Shown here piece by piece: positions 17,335-24,781 of a DNA stretch of 64,000 bases. Each line of letters starts with the position of its first letter. The stretch's first letter is position 1. This stretch comes from Sphingomonas citri (GTDB lineage Bacteria; Pseudomonadota; Alphaproteobacteria; Sphingomonadales; Sphingomonadaceae): contig NZ_JAHXZN010000001.1 in the NCBI RefSeq assembly GCF_019429485.1, positions 1,488,001-1,552,000 of the forward strand. Reading direction: 5' to 3'. The position numbers and the translations under genes are program-made. The notes under the pieces are model-generated. The model was not told the DNA's origin, made no database searches, and was given only the letters and a program-made list of their open reading frames with translations.

Positions 17335-17357
17335 GCGGCGGGGTTACTCCCCGCCGC
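17335..17357 (+). terminator. Hairpin after the large TBDT
   Basis: GCGGCGGGG (17335-17343) pairs perfectly with CCCCGCCGC (17349-17357) across the loop TTACT. It lies 14 bp after the receptor stop. There is no T-tract, so it may be an mRNA-stabilising or attenuating hairpin rather than a full intrinsic terminator. Confidence 0.55.
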
Positions 17358-17443
17358 CCACTGCAAGTACTCCGTCAGCTGCTCTGAGGAGGCCTTTGGC
17401 CGTCATAGCCATAGCCTCTTAGAGCAAGTCAGAGGCGCCGTTT

Positions 17444-17995
17444 ATGGTTTTGACGCGCGGTTACATGAGGCTCGGGCAGATCGGAAGGACTCTGCGGGCC
17501 GATCGGGCCTCACTGCACCATATAGGGTGCGCTGACGTCTACGTGGAAAGAGTCGGAGCTGGAGCACCGCAGCGACCGATGTTGTCTCGGTTATTACAAT
17601 CAGCTGAGGCCGGAGATTTAGTTTGCGTCCCGTCGCTCAATGACCTCGGAAGATCGCTCCCTGAGCTTAAGGAAACAGTTCTTCTCTTCAGAAATGCCGG
17701 CCTTCACCTAAACTGCATCCTCGAAGAGATTAATACATTTGAAGGTTCAAGTGAGATAGTGTACAAAACCATCGAGGCCGTGGTGCACTTCCAAACCCGG
17801 AGACACGTGGACCTCATCAAGCTGGGAATGCAAATTGCAGCGGAGACCGGCAAGCCTACTGGACGGCCAAGAGTTGACAGCAGTAAGGTTGAGACAGCGA
17901 AAAGATTAGTTAAGGCTGGACTTCCCGTAGCTGAAGCTGCGAAGAAAGCTGAGTTGTCGGTGCCCACGCTGTATCGGTACCTTTCAAGACTGTGA
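17444..17995 (+). CDS. Serine-invertase homologue lacking the catalytic serine
   Basis: A 183-residue protein with the layout of a resolvase/invertase: an N-terminal catalytic fold, a linker helix (FQTRRHVDLIKLGMQIA), the GKPTGRPR hinge and a C-terminal helix-turn-helix (VAEAAKKAELSVPTLYRYLSRL). The family motif YARVS is replaced by YMRLG, so the nucleophile Ser is Gly11. The LDRLGR block has become LNDLGR, changing Asp to Asn66 and the catalytic Arg to Asp67. Arg9, Arg44 and Arg70 remain. Strand exchange is therefore not expected; DNA binding or regulation is more likely (inference). It is AT-richer than its neighbours and has no obvious inverted-repeat target nearby. Confidence 0.8.
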   Translation: MVLTRGYMRLGQIGRTLRADRASLHHIGCADVYVERVGAGAPQRPMLSRLLQSAEAGDLVCVPSLNDLGRSLPELKETVLLFRNAGLHLNCILEEINTFEGSSEIVYKTIEAVVHFQTRRHVDLIKLGMQIAAETGKPTGRPRVDSSKVETAKRLVKAGLPVAEAAKKAELSVPTLYRYLSRL

Positions 17996-18422
17996 AAGTT
18001 TCCCAATAAAACGATAGAGTAGCAATAAGGTTTTGCTGCGCCGGACCGTGAGCTTTGCTTTTCTAATTTGGTTGCTTGACCGATGTGTTGGCCGTTCTTC
18101 GCCGCGTGCGGCTCAGGTGACGCCGCTGGCAGAGCGCAGCCCCGGCTTGAGCGCGTGTTGTCGCCGAGATCGTGGTCGCCGTACGCGCATACGAGCACGA
18201 CCATTGTATTTTGCACGTACCGGCTCCCGGCCTAGCCGCACAGCAATGTTCGTCGCCGCCTATATGATCGCCATCATCCAGGTTAAGCCTCCAGGCAACG
18301 GAGTTCACCTCCTAAAGGATTAACGGGCTTCTTTTTAGCTCTTGCGCCATCGTCTGTTCGACCACCGGTTTGTTTTCAGATACTTGCTGTGCGCGCTGAA
18401 ACAAAGAGCTTTAATCTGCCTC
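17996..18422. other. 427-bp gap, no supported gene
   Basis: Only short overlapping frames without protein-like character are present on either strand. No repeat copy, hairpin with T-tract or promoter could be supported. Composition is lower in GC than the window average, like the adjoining recombinase homologue. Confidence 0.4.
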
Positions 18423-18884
18423 TTATTCAAGTGTGGTAGCGATTCCGTTAATTTGGGGCAGTCCACGTATGAGACGTTGAAGCAATACGTAAGGAGCGCT
18501 TAGTCGGTAAGTTAGGGTTCCTTCTTCACAGGTATCGTGTATGATAACAGTCGTATTTTGCCACTGCATCCAACTCGACAGTGGAGGGCGCCAATTATTT
18601 TGATCTCGATCCTTAAGAAAGCCGCTCGCTTCTAAGCGAGACGTGATTAAAGCGCAGCCTTCTGCGTCGGTCCGCACCCACGCCTTATCCTGAAGTCGGA
18701 GAGCTGACCAGCCGCCAAGAAAGGCGGTAAACATGCACAAAGGATACCCTTCGCTTAAAAAGTAAAAAACCACGCCGATCAACAACGTTCCTACAATCAA
18801 GAAGGCAGATTGAGCGCGGTTGGCGAATACAAACAGCCATCCCAAATAGCCTTCTTTCTCAAAGCGAAGGGACGTTATCAGCAT
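18423..18884 (-). CDS. Hypothetical membrane protein
   Basis: A 153-residue protein with two adjacent membrane segments (SAFLIVGTLLIGVVFYFLS; YPLCMFTAFLGGWSALRL) after a short N-terminal region, and a soluble C-terminal half (AEGCALITSRLEASGFL; WQNTTVIIHDTCEEGTLTY). ATG 18884 has AAAGG upstream; an in-frame GTG at 18902 without a ribosome site is the alternative. No family was recognised. It belongs to the lower-GC stretch that begins near 17.4 kb. Confidence 0.6.
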   Translation of the reverse strand: MLITSLRFEKEGYLGWLFVFANRAQSAFLIVGTLLIGVVFYFLSEGYPLCMFTAFLGGWSALRLQDKAWVRTDAEGCALITSRLEASGFLKDRDQNNWRPPLSSWMQWQNTTVIIHDTCEEGTLTYRLSAPYVLLQRLIRGLPQINGIATTLE

Positions 18885-18960
18885 GGCCAAGCCTTTCTTC
18901 ACCTGTAGCTATCGCTTATTTCGCCACCTAAAACCCTGATTGAGAACTAAACCCACCGCT

Positions 18961-19005
18961 CTTGCCCTCTCGTCTCAAGGACCCAACAGCGGACACTCAC
19001 GCCCT
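18961..19005 (+). repeat. Fragment of the dispersed repeat
   Basis: Only the middle of the element is present: TTGCCCTCTCGTCTCAAGGA, CCCAACAGCGGACACTCA, then divergence. The orientation is the same as in all other copies. Confidence 0.5.
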
Positions 19006-19053
19006 TGAAAGCGCCGCCTGATTGAGGCCGTTGGTACACTCGGCTTGCCTGCG

Positions 19054-20259
19054 CTACTCGTGGCGAAGTGCATCGATAGGGTCCAGCCCCGCCGCCCGAC
19101 GGGCAGGCACGAAGCCGAAGACGATCCCGATGATGGCCGAGAAGCCGAAAGCGAGCGCGTTGATCGCCGGGTTGAACGACCAATCCAGTGACATGAGCCG
19201 GGAAAGCCCGGCTATGGCCACCTGCGCGAGCAACAGCCCAGCGAGACCCCCGAGGCATGAGAGCGTCACCGCCTCGACAAGGAATTGCAGCAGCACCTCG
19301 CGAGCGACGGCGCCGATCGCGAGCCGGATGCCGATCTCGCGCGTACGCTCGGTAACGGCGACCAGCATGACGTTCATGATCCCGATGCCACCCACCACCA
19401 GGCTGATCGCCGCGACCGCAGCGACGATGCGGGTGAGGGCTGCGGTGGTGCCGGAAAGCGTCTCGGAGATCTGGCGCGTGTCGATGATGAGGAAGTCGTC
19501 GTCCTCGCCCGCTTCCACATGCCGGCGTTCGCGCAGCAGGCCGGTGAGCGACGCCTTGATCTGCTCGGTGTCGTAGGCCGGATCCACACCAACCAGCAGC
19601 GCCTTGATGTCCCTCGTGCCGAGAAAGCGGCGGGCCACGGTCTTGATCGGCATAATCACCAGATCGTCCTGATCGCCGAACTGCCCCTGCCCCATGGTGG
19701 TGAACAGCCCGATGACCTCGCAGCTGACCGGTCCTGCGCGGAAGCGTCGGCCGATCGGATCCAGCTCCTTGAACAGGTTCCTGCTGACGGTGCTGCCGAT
19801 CACGCACACGGCCTTGCCCGCGCTCTCCTCCGCCGGCGTGAACACCCGCCCCGCCTGTAGCGGCCAGGGCTGGATGACGAAGTAGGTCGCATCCATGCCG
19901 AAGATGCTCGTCGACCAATTGTTGCCCTCGTAGAAGACCGCCGAGGTGGCCTGAGCCTGAGGTGCCACGCCGGTGACGCCACTGACTTGCCGCTCGATGG
20001 CGACCACATCGCTGGGATCGAAGCTGGCTGGAGGTGGCCCACCGCCGCCGCGTCGGGTCGCTTGCCCCGGATGAACGTGCAGCAGGTTCGTGCCGAGATT
20101 GGCGATCTGCTTCTGCACGGAAGCCGACGTCGCATCGCCGAGCGTGACCATCGTCACGACCGCCGCGACGCCGATAACGATGCCGAGCACAGTCAGGAAA
20201 GACCGGAGCGCATGTCGCCGGATCGAACGCGCTGCGAGCAGGACCGTCGTACCGAGCAT
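19054..20259 (-). CDS. MacB-type ABC transporter permease
   Basis: A 401-residue inner-membrane protein. An N-terminal helix (RSFLTVLGIVIGVAAVVTMV) is followed by a large MacB-like periplasmic domain (residues about 45-270; SGVTGVAPQAQAT, VIGSTVSRNLF, IGLFTTMGQGQFG) and an FtsX-type bundle of three helices (IVAAVAAISLVVGGIGIMNV; ERTREIGIRLAIGA; FLVEAVTLSCLGGLAGLLLA) ending RRAAGLDPIDALRHE. Family members work with a MacB ATPase and a MacA adaptor to export peptides, macrolides or siderophores. Neither partner is adjacent, and the ATPase domain is not fused, so the partner must be encoded elsewhere. The protein faces the EF-hand gene divergently. Confidence 0.88.
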   Translation of the reverse strand: MLGTTVLLAARSIRRHALRSFLTVLGIVIGVAAVVTMVTLGDATSASVQKQIANLGTNLLHVHPGQATRRGGGGPPPASFDPSDVVAIERQVSGVTGVAPQAQATSAVFYEGNNWSTSIFGMDATYFVIQPWPLQAGRVFTPAEESAGKAVCVIGSTVSRNLFKELDPIGRRFRAGPVSCEVIGLFTTMGQGQFGDQDDLVIMPIKTVARRFLGTRDIKALLVGVDPAYDTEQIKASLTGLLRERRHVEAGEDDDFLIIDTRQISETLSGTTAALTRIVAAVAAISLVVGGIGIMNVMLVAVTERTREIGIRLAIGAVAREVLLQFLVEAVTLSCLGGLAGLLLAQVAIAGLSRLMSLDWSFNPAINALAFGFSAIIGIVFGFVPARRAAGLDPIDALRHE

Positions 20260-20407
20260 CTCGCTGACTCTGCGGCGTTAATGGCGCTGCGGCAAGGCCA
20301 AGCGAACACCACTGACACGAACAACGCCACACGCCCCTTAATGGCAGGTTCACTGACCGATTGAGAAGGTGCCGAGCATAGGCCGATCAAGGCCGAGGAG
20401 AGTGAGC

Positions 20408-20758
20408 ATGCTGAGCGCTGTGCTGCTACTCGTGTTGCTGCAAGCCGCAGCGACTCAGGCGGCCAATCCCGAGTCGCGCTTCGGCCGAGAGATCAAGATG
20501 GACGTTCAGCTTGATGCGGCCTTTCTGGCGGCCGCGGACACAAACCACGACGGAGCGCTCGACCTCAACGAGTTCACCGCCGAGTTTGACCGCCGCATCG
20601 ATGCGATGATCGCAGGCGATGTCGAGGCGCAGAGGAAGATCAAACCGGCGGATCGAGCCAAGATGCGCGAGGGTATGATCGCCCCTGGCTTTCGCGGAAT
20701 GGACAAGAACTCGGACGGCCTTCTCACCAAGGACGAGGTGAAGAGCTTCAGCCGTTAG
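20408..20758 (+). CDS. Exported EF-hand protein
   Basis: A 116-residue protein with a signal peptide (MLSAVLLLVLLQAAATQAA) and two canonical EF-hand calcium loops: DTNHDGALDLNEF near residue 44 and DKNSDGLLTKDEV near residue 98. It is therefore likely a periplasmic calcium-binding or sensor protein. An upstream in-frame ATG at 20369 would add a non-signal-like stretch, so 20408 is preferred. It is transcribed divergently from the MacB-type permease and converges on a small membrane gene, overlapping its end by 4 bases. Confidence 0.85.
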   Translation: MLSAVLLLVLLQAAATQAANPESRFGREIKMDVQLDAAFLAAADTNHDGALDLNEFTAEFDRRIDAMIAGDVEAQRKIKPADRAKMREGMIAPGFRGMDKNSDGLLTKDEVKSFSR

Positions 20759-21014
20759 CTCCTCGCGATCCAGCGCGACAGCAGGCCGGCGATCACTGCT
20801 AAGATCATCCATACGAAGGCGACTACGGCGAGCGCCAGGGCTCCATGACCCTCCCAGTCGCTCTCTGCCGCCACGGCCTCATACCAGATGGTGATGATCA
20901 CAATTGGAACCATGGCTGCGGCAAAGATGCCACGTGGGGCCGGCGGCGCCAAACTAAGGGGGCGGCTCCTCCCGCTGCTACTGCAAGCAGGCAGACGAGC
21001 AGAAGCACGCTCAC
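20755..21014 (-). pseudogene. Small membrane protein with a frameshift in a homopolymer
   Basis: The start is GTG 21014, which overlaps the stop of the preceding small gene as GTGA, a translational-coupling arrangement. The frame encodes a first membrane segment (MSVLLLVCLLAVAAGG) and then loses sense at a run of five C on this strand (G on +, 20958-20962). Adding one C restores a frame that continues as PRGIFAAAMVPIVIITIW and FVWMILAVIAGLLSRWIARS to the stop at 20755, giving about 86 residues with three membrane segments. Without the correction only truncated products are possible. It could be a real frameshift, phase variation or a sequencing error. Confidence 0.55.
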
Positions 21015-21211
21015 CGCGGTTGAGGGTCCCGTTCTTCTGCGTCCCGCGCTTCTCGAGAGACATCCCGCACCGCGGCGCACAGCTTATCCGCGAGCATAAG
21101 GGCTTCGCCCATCGTGAGCGTGAGCGCCCAGGTTCCACCCTGGGCATTGATATCTACCAGGATCTTGCCAGCCTCTGTGCTGACGGAGACGGGCTCGGCA
21201 GGGTCAGGCAT
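21011..21211 (-). CDS. Small protein, 'EAIDLAxxLIxAA' family, copy A
   Basis: A 66-residue protein. After a variable N-terminus it has a beta hairpin (GKILVDINAQ...WALTLTM) and a helix (GEALMLADKLCAAVRDVSR). The same layout is seen at 38080-38265 (GKVLVDVEKP...CMTLEAGEAIDLAQQLIAAA) and 40533-40718 (LSIANHAGDPLTLNCAEAID), so these are paralogues. ATG 21211 has GAGGG upstream. Its stop overlaps the GTG start of the small membrane gene. The function is unknown. Confidence 0.65.
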   Translation of the reverse strand: MPDPAEPVSVSTEAGKILVDINAQGGTWALTLTMGEALMLADKLCAAVRDVSREARDAEERDPQPR

Positions 21212-21495
21212 ATGGGTACACCCTCATCCTATGGGCCCCTCGCCGCAGCGGCGTGGCCGGTGACAAGACAAAGCGATCTGGGAACGAAAGGATGCGAGGA
21301 AGGCAAAGGTATGCGACTGCCGCGATCGCAGCTCACCGAACCTGGCGCTGCAAACCTTAAGGGGCTGTGCCTCCTCGTAAAATTTTGCGCAAGACAGAGT
21401 AGGCCTATCCAGTGGGCCAGCGAGCCGCTTAGCATGATCCGACGAAGCTTCGATCTGCTGATGGACTGCGCAGGTGTCGGTAAGGAGAAGGCTGC

Positions 21496-22311
21496 TTGAT
21501 CATCATGGTAGCAATGGCTGCGGCAACGATGGCGCAAGCGCAACCGGCTGCGCCCACCCCTGCCGATGGCGCGGACGTCGCCGAGCGTGTCGCGCAAGCC
21601 TCCAGTGTCGGTAGCCTGCTCTACGCTTTTGACCGCGCCGCTTGGGTCAGTAGCGACGCACTCACCGCGCAGGTCCCGCAAGATCGCCTGACGGGTCTTG
21701 CCGGATATATCGTCGAGATCGCCGAGGCTGGCGTTCTGCGCGTAACCTATTATCGAGGCGCAGCCGCGACCGCCGACGTCATGTTCGTGGTAGATGTTCG
21801 AGACGGTAAGGTTGTCCGCAGCGAGCTCCTCACCCACCCTGTGCGGCTGCTCCCCGCTCAAGCAAGGCTCGCACGAGCGCGCGAGATCGCCGTCAAGCGC
21901 GCTAGAGAGCGCAACTACAAACCTTGCACGAAGGCACCCTTCAACACGGTTGTATTGCCTTCGCGCGACAATGGTCCGATAGCGGTCTACTTGCTTTCGG
22001 CTCAGCAGAAGGCTGACTCGTGGCCGATGGGCGGCAACTACCGGGTGATCGTTGCCCCCAACGGCACCGTGTTAGCTTCTCGTCCGTATAGCGTTCGATG
22101 CCTCAACGTGTCGCGACCTCATCTACCGGCTGGTGCGAAACCGGTCGGCTTCATCGTTAGCCACCTTCTCGACCCGACACCAACTGAGGTCCACGTGTTT
22201 GCCTCCTACAGCATGCACTCTCCGGTGTTTGTCACTACTCCGGACAAGAAAATTTGGAAGGTTGAGGGTCGTACTATCACGCTTGATGAAGAGGCGTCGA
22301 AACGCCATTGA
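21496..22311 (+). CDS. Exported hypothetical protein with TTG start
   Basis: A 271-residue protein. The best ribosome site (AGGAG at 21483-21487) is 8 bases before a TTG at 21496, so translation probably starts at this rare codon; ATG 21505 is the alternative but is 17 bases from the site. An in-frame TAA at 21481 rules out a longer protein. The first 16 residues are hydrophobic and end in AQAQP, a likely signal peptide. No domain was recognised in the mature part (RLTGLAGYIVEIAEAGVL; MFVVDVRDGKVVRSELL; GGNYRVIVAPNGTVLASRP). The last of these suggests a beta-rich fold. It is a single gene followed by a repeat copy. Confidence 0.7.
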   Translation: MIIMVAMAAATMAQAQPAAPTPADGADVAERVAQASSVGSLLYAFDRAAWVSSDALTAQVPQDRLTGLAGYIVEIAEAGVLRVTYYRGAAATADVMFVVDVRDGKVVRSELLTHPVRLLPAQARLARAREIAVKRARERNYKPCTKAPFNTVVLPSRDNGPIAVYLLSAQQKADSWPMGGNYRVIVAPNGTVLASRPYSVRCLNVSRPHLPAGAKPVGFIVSHLLDPTPTEVHVFASYSMHSPVFVTTPDKKIWKVEGRTITLDEEASKRH

Positions 22312-22399
22312 TAATCAATGCAGTGTAACGCCGTGATTAAATGAGGCGTCTCGCGCTGCCTTCATGGGGACGAGAAATCATCGTTCTCCGCCGTCGCGC

Positions 22400-22535
22400 G
22401 GCTGACCCGATACCAGTCACTCAGAAGCCCCTACCTTCTTCCCAACTCCGGCCGGTCGCTCATCTCCACTTCAAGGCTTCCGAGCACTCCGCAGAGCCCC
22501 TCGGCTGGCTGAGTAGGGGCGGAAAGCGGACGTTG
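22400..22535 (+). repeat. Dispersed intergenic repeat, copy 6
   Basis: Contains TGACCCGATACCAGTCACTC, CTTCCCAACTCCGGCCGGTC, GCTCATCTCCACTTCAAGGC and the end GGGGCGGAAAGCGGACGTTG. A TAG interrupts the minus-strand peptide frame. It fills most of the gap 22312-22537. Confidence 0.8.
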
Positions 22536-22537
22536 AC

Positions 22538-23149
22538 GTGGTCTGGATTGCCCAGCACGATCAGCCGATGTTCGAACCGAAGCCGACAGCTCGCGCCGAT
22601 ATGACGGCCGGGGCGCTCTATGCAGTCACCGGTGAGGGTGGATGGACTTACTATGGCCAGGTCACATCTGAGAAGAAGGTCGGCTTCTTCCATCGGCGCG
22701 ATCGAGAGACAGTTGCGGCCGAATTAGTGCTCACCGGACCGATAATGACGGTGACTAGCGTCGCATATCCGTCGATCACGCGGGCTTTGCGAGCGGGCTG
22801 CTGGCGTAAGCTGGGCCGCTTTCGTTTGGCGGACGAGCTTTGTGCGCCACTGCCCTCGGTTCAGTGGCCGGTCGGCACCCTCACTGTGACAGTTTGGGTG
22901 GGGGACGGTCCGGATCACGACACGCGTGTGGAAGACCCCGCGATCCAAGACATGGAGCTGATGGCGGTCTGGGACGCCGTCGAGCACATCCCGGCCCGGC
23001 TGACTGCCGACTTCGGCACGGAAGAGGCCAGTTGGCATGTTGGTGGCCCGATTTGGCGGGAACGGCGGATCAAAGAGGAAATAGCTCAGCGATCCGATCA
23101 ACCGTGCCATCAATTACCCGCAGATTGGGTACCTACGAGCAAGCGCTAA
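22538..23149 (+). CDS. Hypothetical protein, possibly immunity-like
   Basis: A 203-residue cytoplasmic protein. The start is uncertain: GTG 22538 directly after the repeat, or ATG 22568 (MFEPKPTARADM). The first part (GALYAVTGEGGWTYYGQVTS, then KKVGFFHRRD) has the look of small beta-rich proteins such as the Imm26 immunity family, but this is only a resemblance. The remainder (RAGCWRKLGRFRLADELCAP; LMAVWDAVEHIPARLTAD) is not recognisable. No toxin gene is adjacent. It is followed at once by repeat copy 7. Confidence 0.55.
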   Translation: MVWIAQHDQPMFEPKPTARADMTAGALYAVTGEGGWTYYGQVTSEKKVGFFHRRDRETVAAELVLTGPIMTVTSVAYPSITRALRAGCWRKLGRFRLADELCAPLPSVQWPVGTLTVTVWVGDGPDHDTRVEDPAIQDMELMAVWDAVEHIPARLTADFGTEEASWHVGGPIWRERRIKEEIAQRSDQPCHQLPADWVPTSKR

Positions 23150-23180
23150 ACGCCAGCCGTGCAGAAAGGGCTATGTCCGC

Positions 23181-23280
23181 TTTTGGGCGCTAGCGGCCCC
23201 TCCCCTCTCGCGCCGAGGACCCATTTGCGGTCACTCAGCGCGCTTTCCCAGCCTCCGAACTTCGGACTCTCGTTCATGTT
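23181..23280 (+). repeat. Dispersed intergenic repeat, copy 7
   Basis: Contains TTTTGGGCGCTAGCGGCCCC, CTCTCGCGCCGAGGACCCAT, GCGGTCACTCAGCGCGCTTT and a CTCTCGTTCATG segment. It overlaps the last 50 bases of the tannase gene, whose C-terminal residues (EVRRLGKRAE) are encoded by the repeat. In another minus-strand frame the core peptide is open (M-N-E-S-P-K-F-G...L-S-D-R-K-W-V-L-G). Confidence 0.8.
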
Positions 23281-24781
23281 GGGTCTGGGCGCGAGCGCCC
23301 TGCAGCGTAGATGTTTTAGCGCCAGCTTCGCACTTGTAACTCGCCGCTGAGCGTGGGTCGCCCGCAACAAACACTGAGCGCGCCGAAACGTCGCACAAAG
23401 GGCGCTGCGCGCCGGTGCTGTCGGTCGCGATGAGGCTCATTGGCGCTTTGTCGCGCTCCACCCAGGCCTCGATGGCAGGCTGCGGATCGAAGCGGGCGAG
23501 ACCTGGCCCACCCACACAGTGGCCCATGCCGGGCGCAAGGAACAGCCGGTACCACGATGCGGCATATCCCGTTCGGCGCAGCATAGTCGATCGGTATGAA
23601 AGCGTGTCGAGCGGCGAGACGACCGGATCGGCGAGCCCGTGATATTGGATGAGCTTGCCGCCGCGTCGCCGAAAGGCGATGAGGTTGGGATCCGTCGCGT
23701 CGATAGTGCGGGAGAGACGCTGCTGCGCGCTCGTCAGGTCCCGCGGAAAGGCGAAGTGTCGCCAGTCCCACGTCTGGCCTCGAGCCGCCCATAGCCGCCA
23801 AAAGTCGGCCCGCGCAGGTTGCGTTGGTTGACGCGGGTCCGCCCAGTAGGCGTCCCAGCCGAGCTCGCTCCCAGGCAGCCACGGGAACGTAACACGCGAG
23901 CCGTTACGCGGGTCGCGGGCGCCGTTGTACATCGCGCGCGCCGCTTCGACCTTCTCGGGCGTGAGACACGAGGCAGTCACATTCGGCCGGCAGAGCAGCG
24001 CCTCGGGCTGGGGGCGACAGGAGAGCGGGTCCTCCAGCCAGCGCCCGGCGCCCGTCCCTGTCGCAGAGCATCGGGCGAGCGCGTTCTGGTGCAACAGCGC
24101 TAGATCGCGGCTATCAAGGATTGCCGTGAACGGCGCCGTTCGGCGGTGATTGCTGATGAACTGCCACAGGAAGGCAGCATTCAGCCGTACCCTGTTGCTG
24201 CCTGGCGCACCCGCGACAATGCCGTCGAAGTCTGCGGGGAATCGCTGCGCCTCAGACATCGCCTGATGGCCGCCGGTCGAGCAGCCCGCAAAATAGGAGT
24301 GACTAGCTTCGCGCCCGTAGTAGCGCACGACGGTCATCTTGGCTGCGACGACGGAGACGTGCACCGCGCGCCAGCCCCAATCGACGATCGCCTGAGGCCT
24401 GCCCTGCGCGAAGGTCGGCTCATCACCCTCGTGCCCGGTGTCGGTCGCCACCACGGTGCTACCCCGCGCCAGCGCCGCCTCCATCGCTCGCTCCGGCAGC
24501 GCGGAGGAATAGCCGCCGTTGCCGAGCATCTGCAGCCTACCTGTCCAGCGACTTGGTGCTGGGAGTAGAACAGTCACGCCGACCCGCGATCCGGCAGCAG
24601 GCCGCAGTATCCGCTGGACACGACAGTGTGCCGGCACGGCCCCCTTCTCGACCATCCATTCGGCCTGCGCATCGCCGCCCGTCAACGCCGCGCATTGCTC
24701 TGGGGCTGCCGGTCCTCGCGCGATCGCCGGCGCCGCCGTAAGTGCTAAGCCCAGCAGGATCGCTGCCTTAACGCAGGACAT
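23231..24781 (-). CDS. Tannase / feruloyl esterase family hydrolase
   Basis: A 516-residue exported esterase. A signal peptide (CVKAAILLGLALTAAPAIA) precedes a tannase-fold domain. The serine nucleophile is Ser168 in AGCSTGGHQ, the charge-relay Asp is probably in YHGLADPVVSP, and the His is in APGMGHCVGG, whose cysteines are typical of the family. Such enzymes hydrolyse esters of aromatic acids (gallate, ferulate, or the MHET-like branch). It is the last gene of a five-gene overlapping operon and begins inside the end of the preceding hydrolase gene. ATG 24781 is used; an in-frame GTG directly before it is possible. The C-terminal tail is contributed by repeat copy 7, suggesting the original end was replaced. 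Confidence 0.88.
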   Translation of the reverse strand: MSCVKAAILLGLALTAAPAIARGPAAPEQCAALTGGDAQAEWMVEKGAVPAHCRVQRILRPAAGSRVGVTVLLPAPSRWTGRLQMLGNGGYSSALPERAMEAALARGSTVVATDTGHEGDEPTFAQGRPQAIVDWGWRAVHVSVVAAKMTVVRYYGREASHSYFAGCSTGGHQAMSEAQRFPADFDGIVAGAPGSNRVRLNAAFLWQFISNHRRTAPFTAILDSRDLALLHQNALARCSATGTGAGRWLEDPLSCRPQPEALLCRPNVTASCLTPEKVEAARAMYNGARDPRNGSRVTFPWLPGSELGWDAYWADPRQPTQPARADFWRLWAARGQTWDWRHFAFPRDLTSAQQRLSRTIDATDPNLIAFRRRGGKLIQYHGLADPVVSPLDTLSYRSTMLRRTGYAASWYRLFLAPGMGHCVGGPGLARFDPQPAIEAWVERDKAPMSLIATDSTGAQRPLCDVSARSVFVAGDPRSAASYKCEAGAKTSTLQGARAQTQHERESEVRRLGKRAE

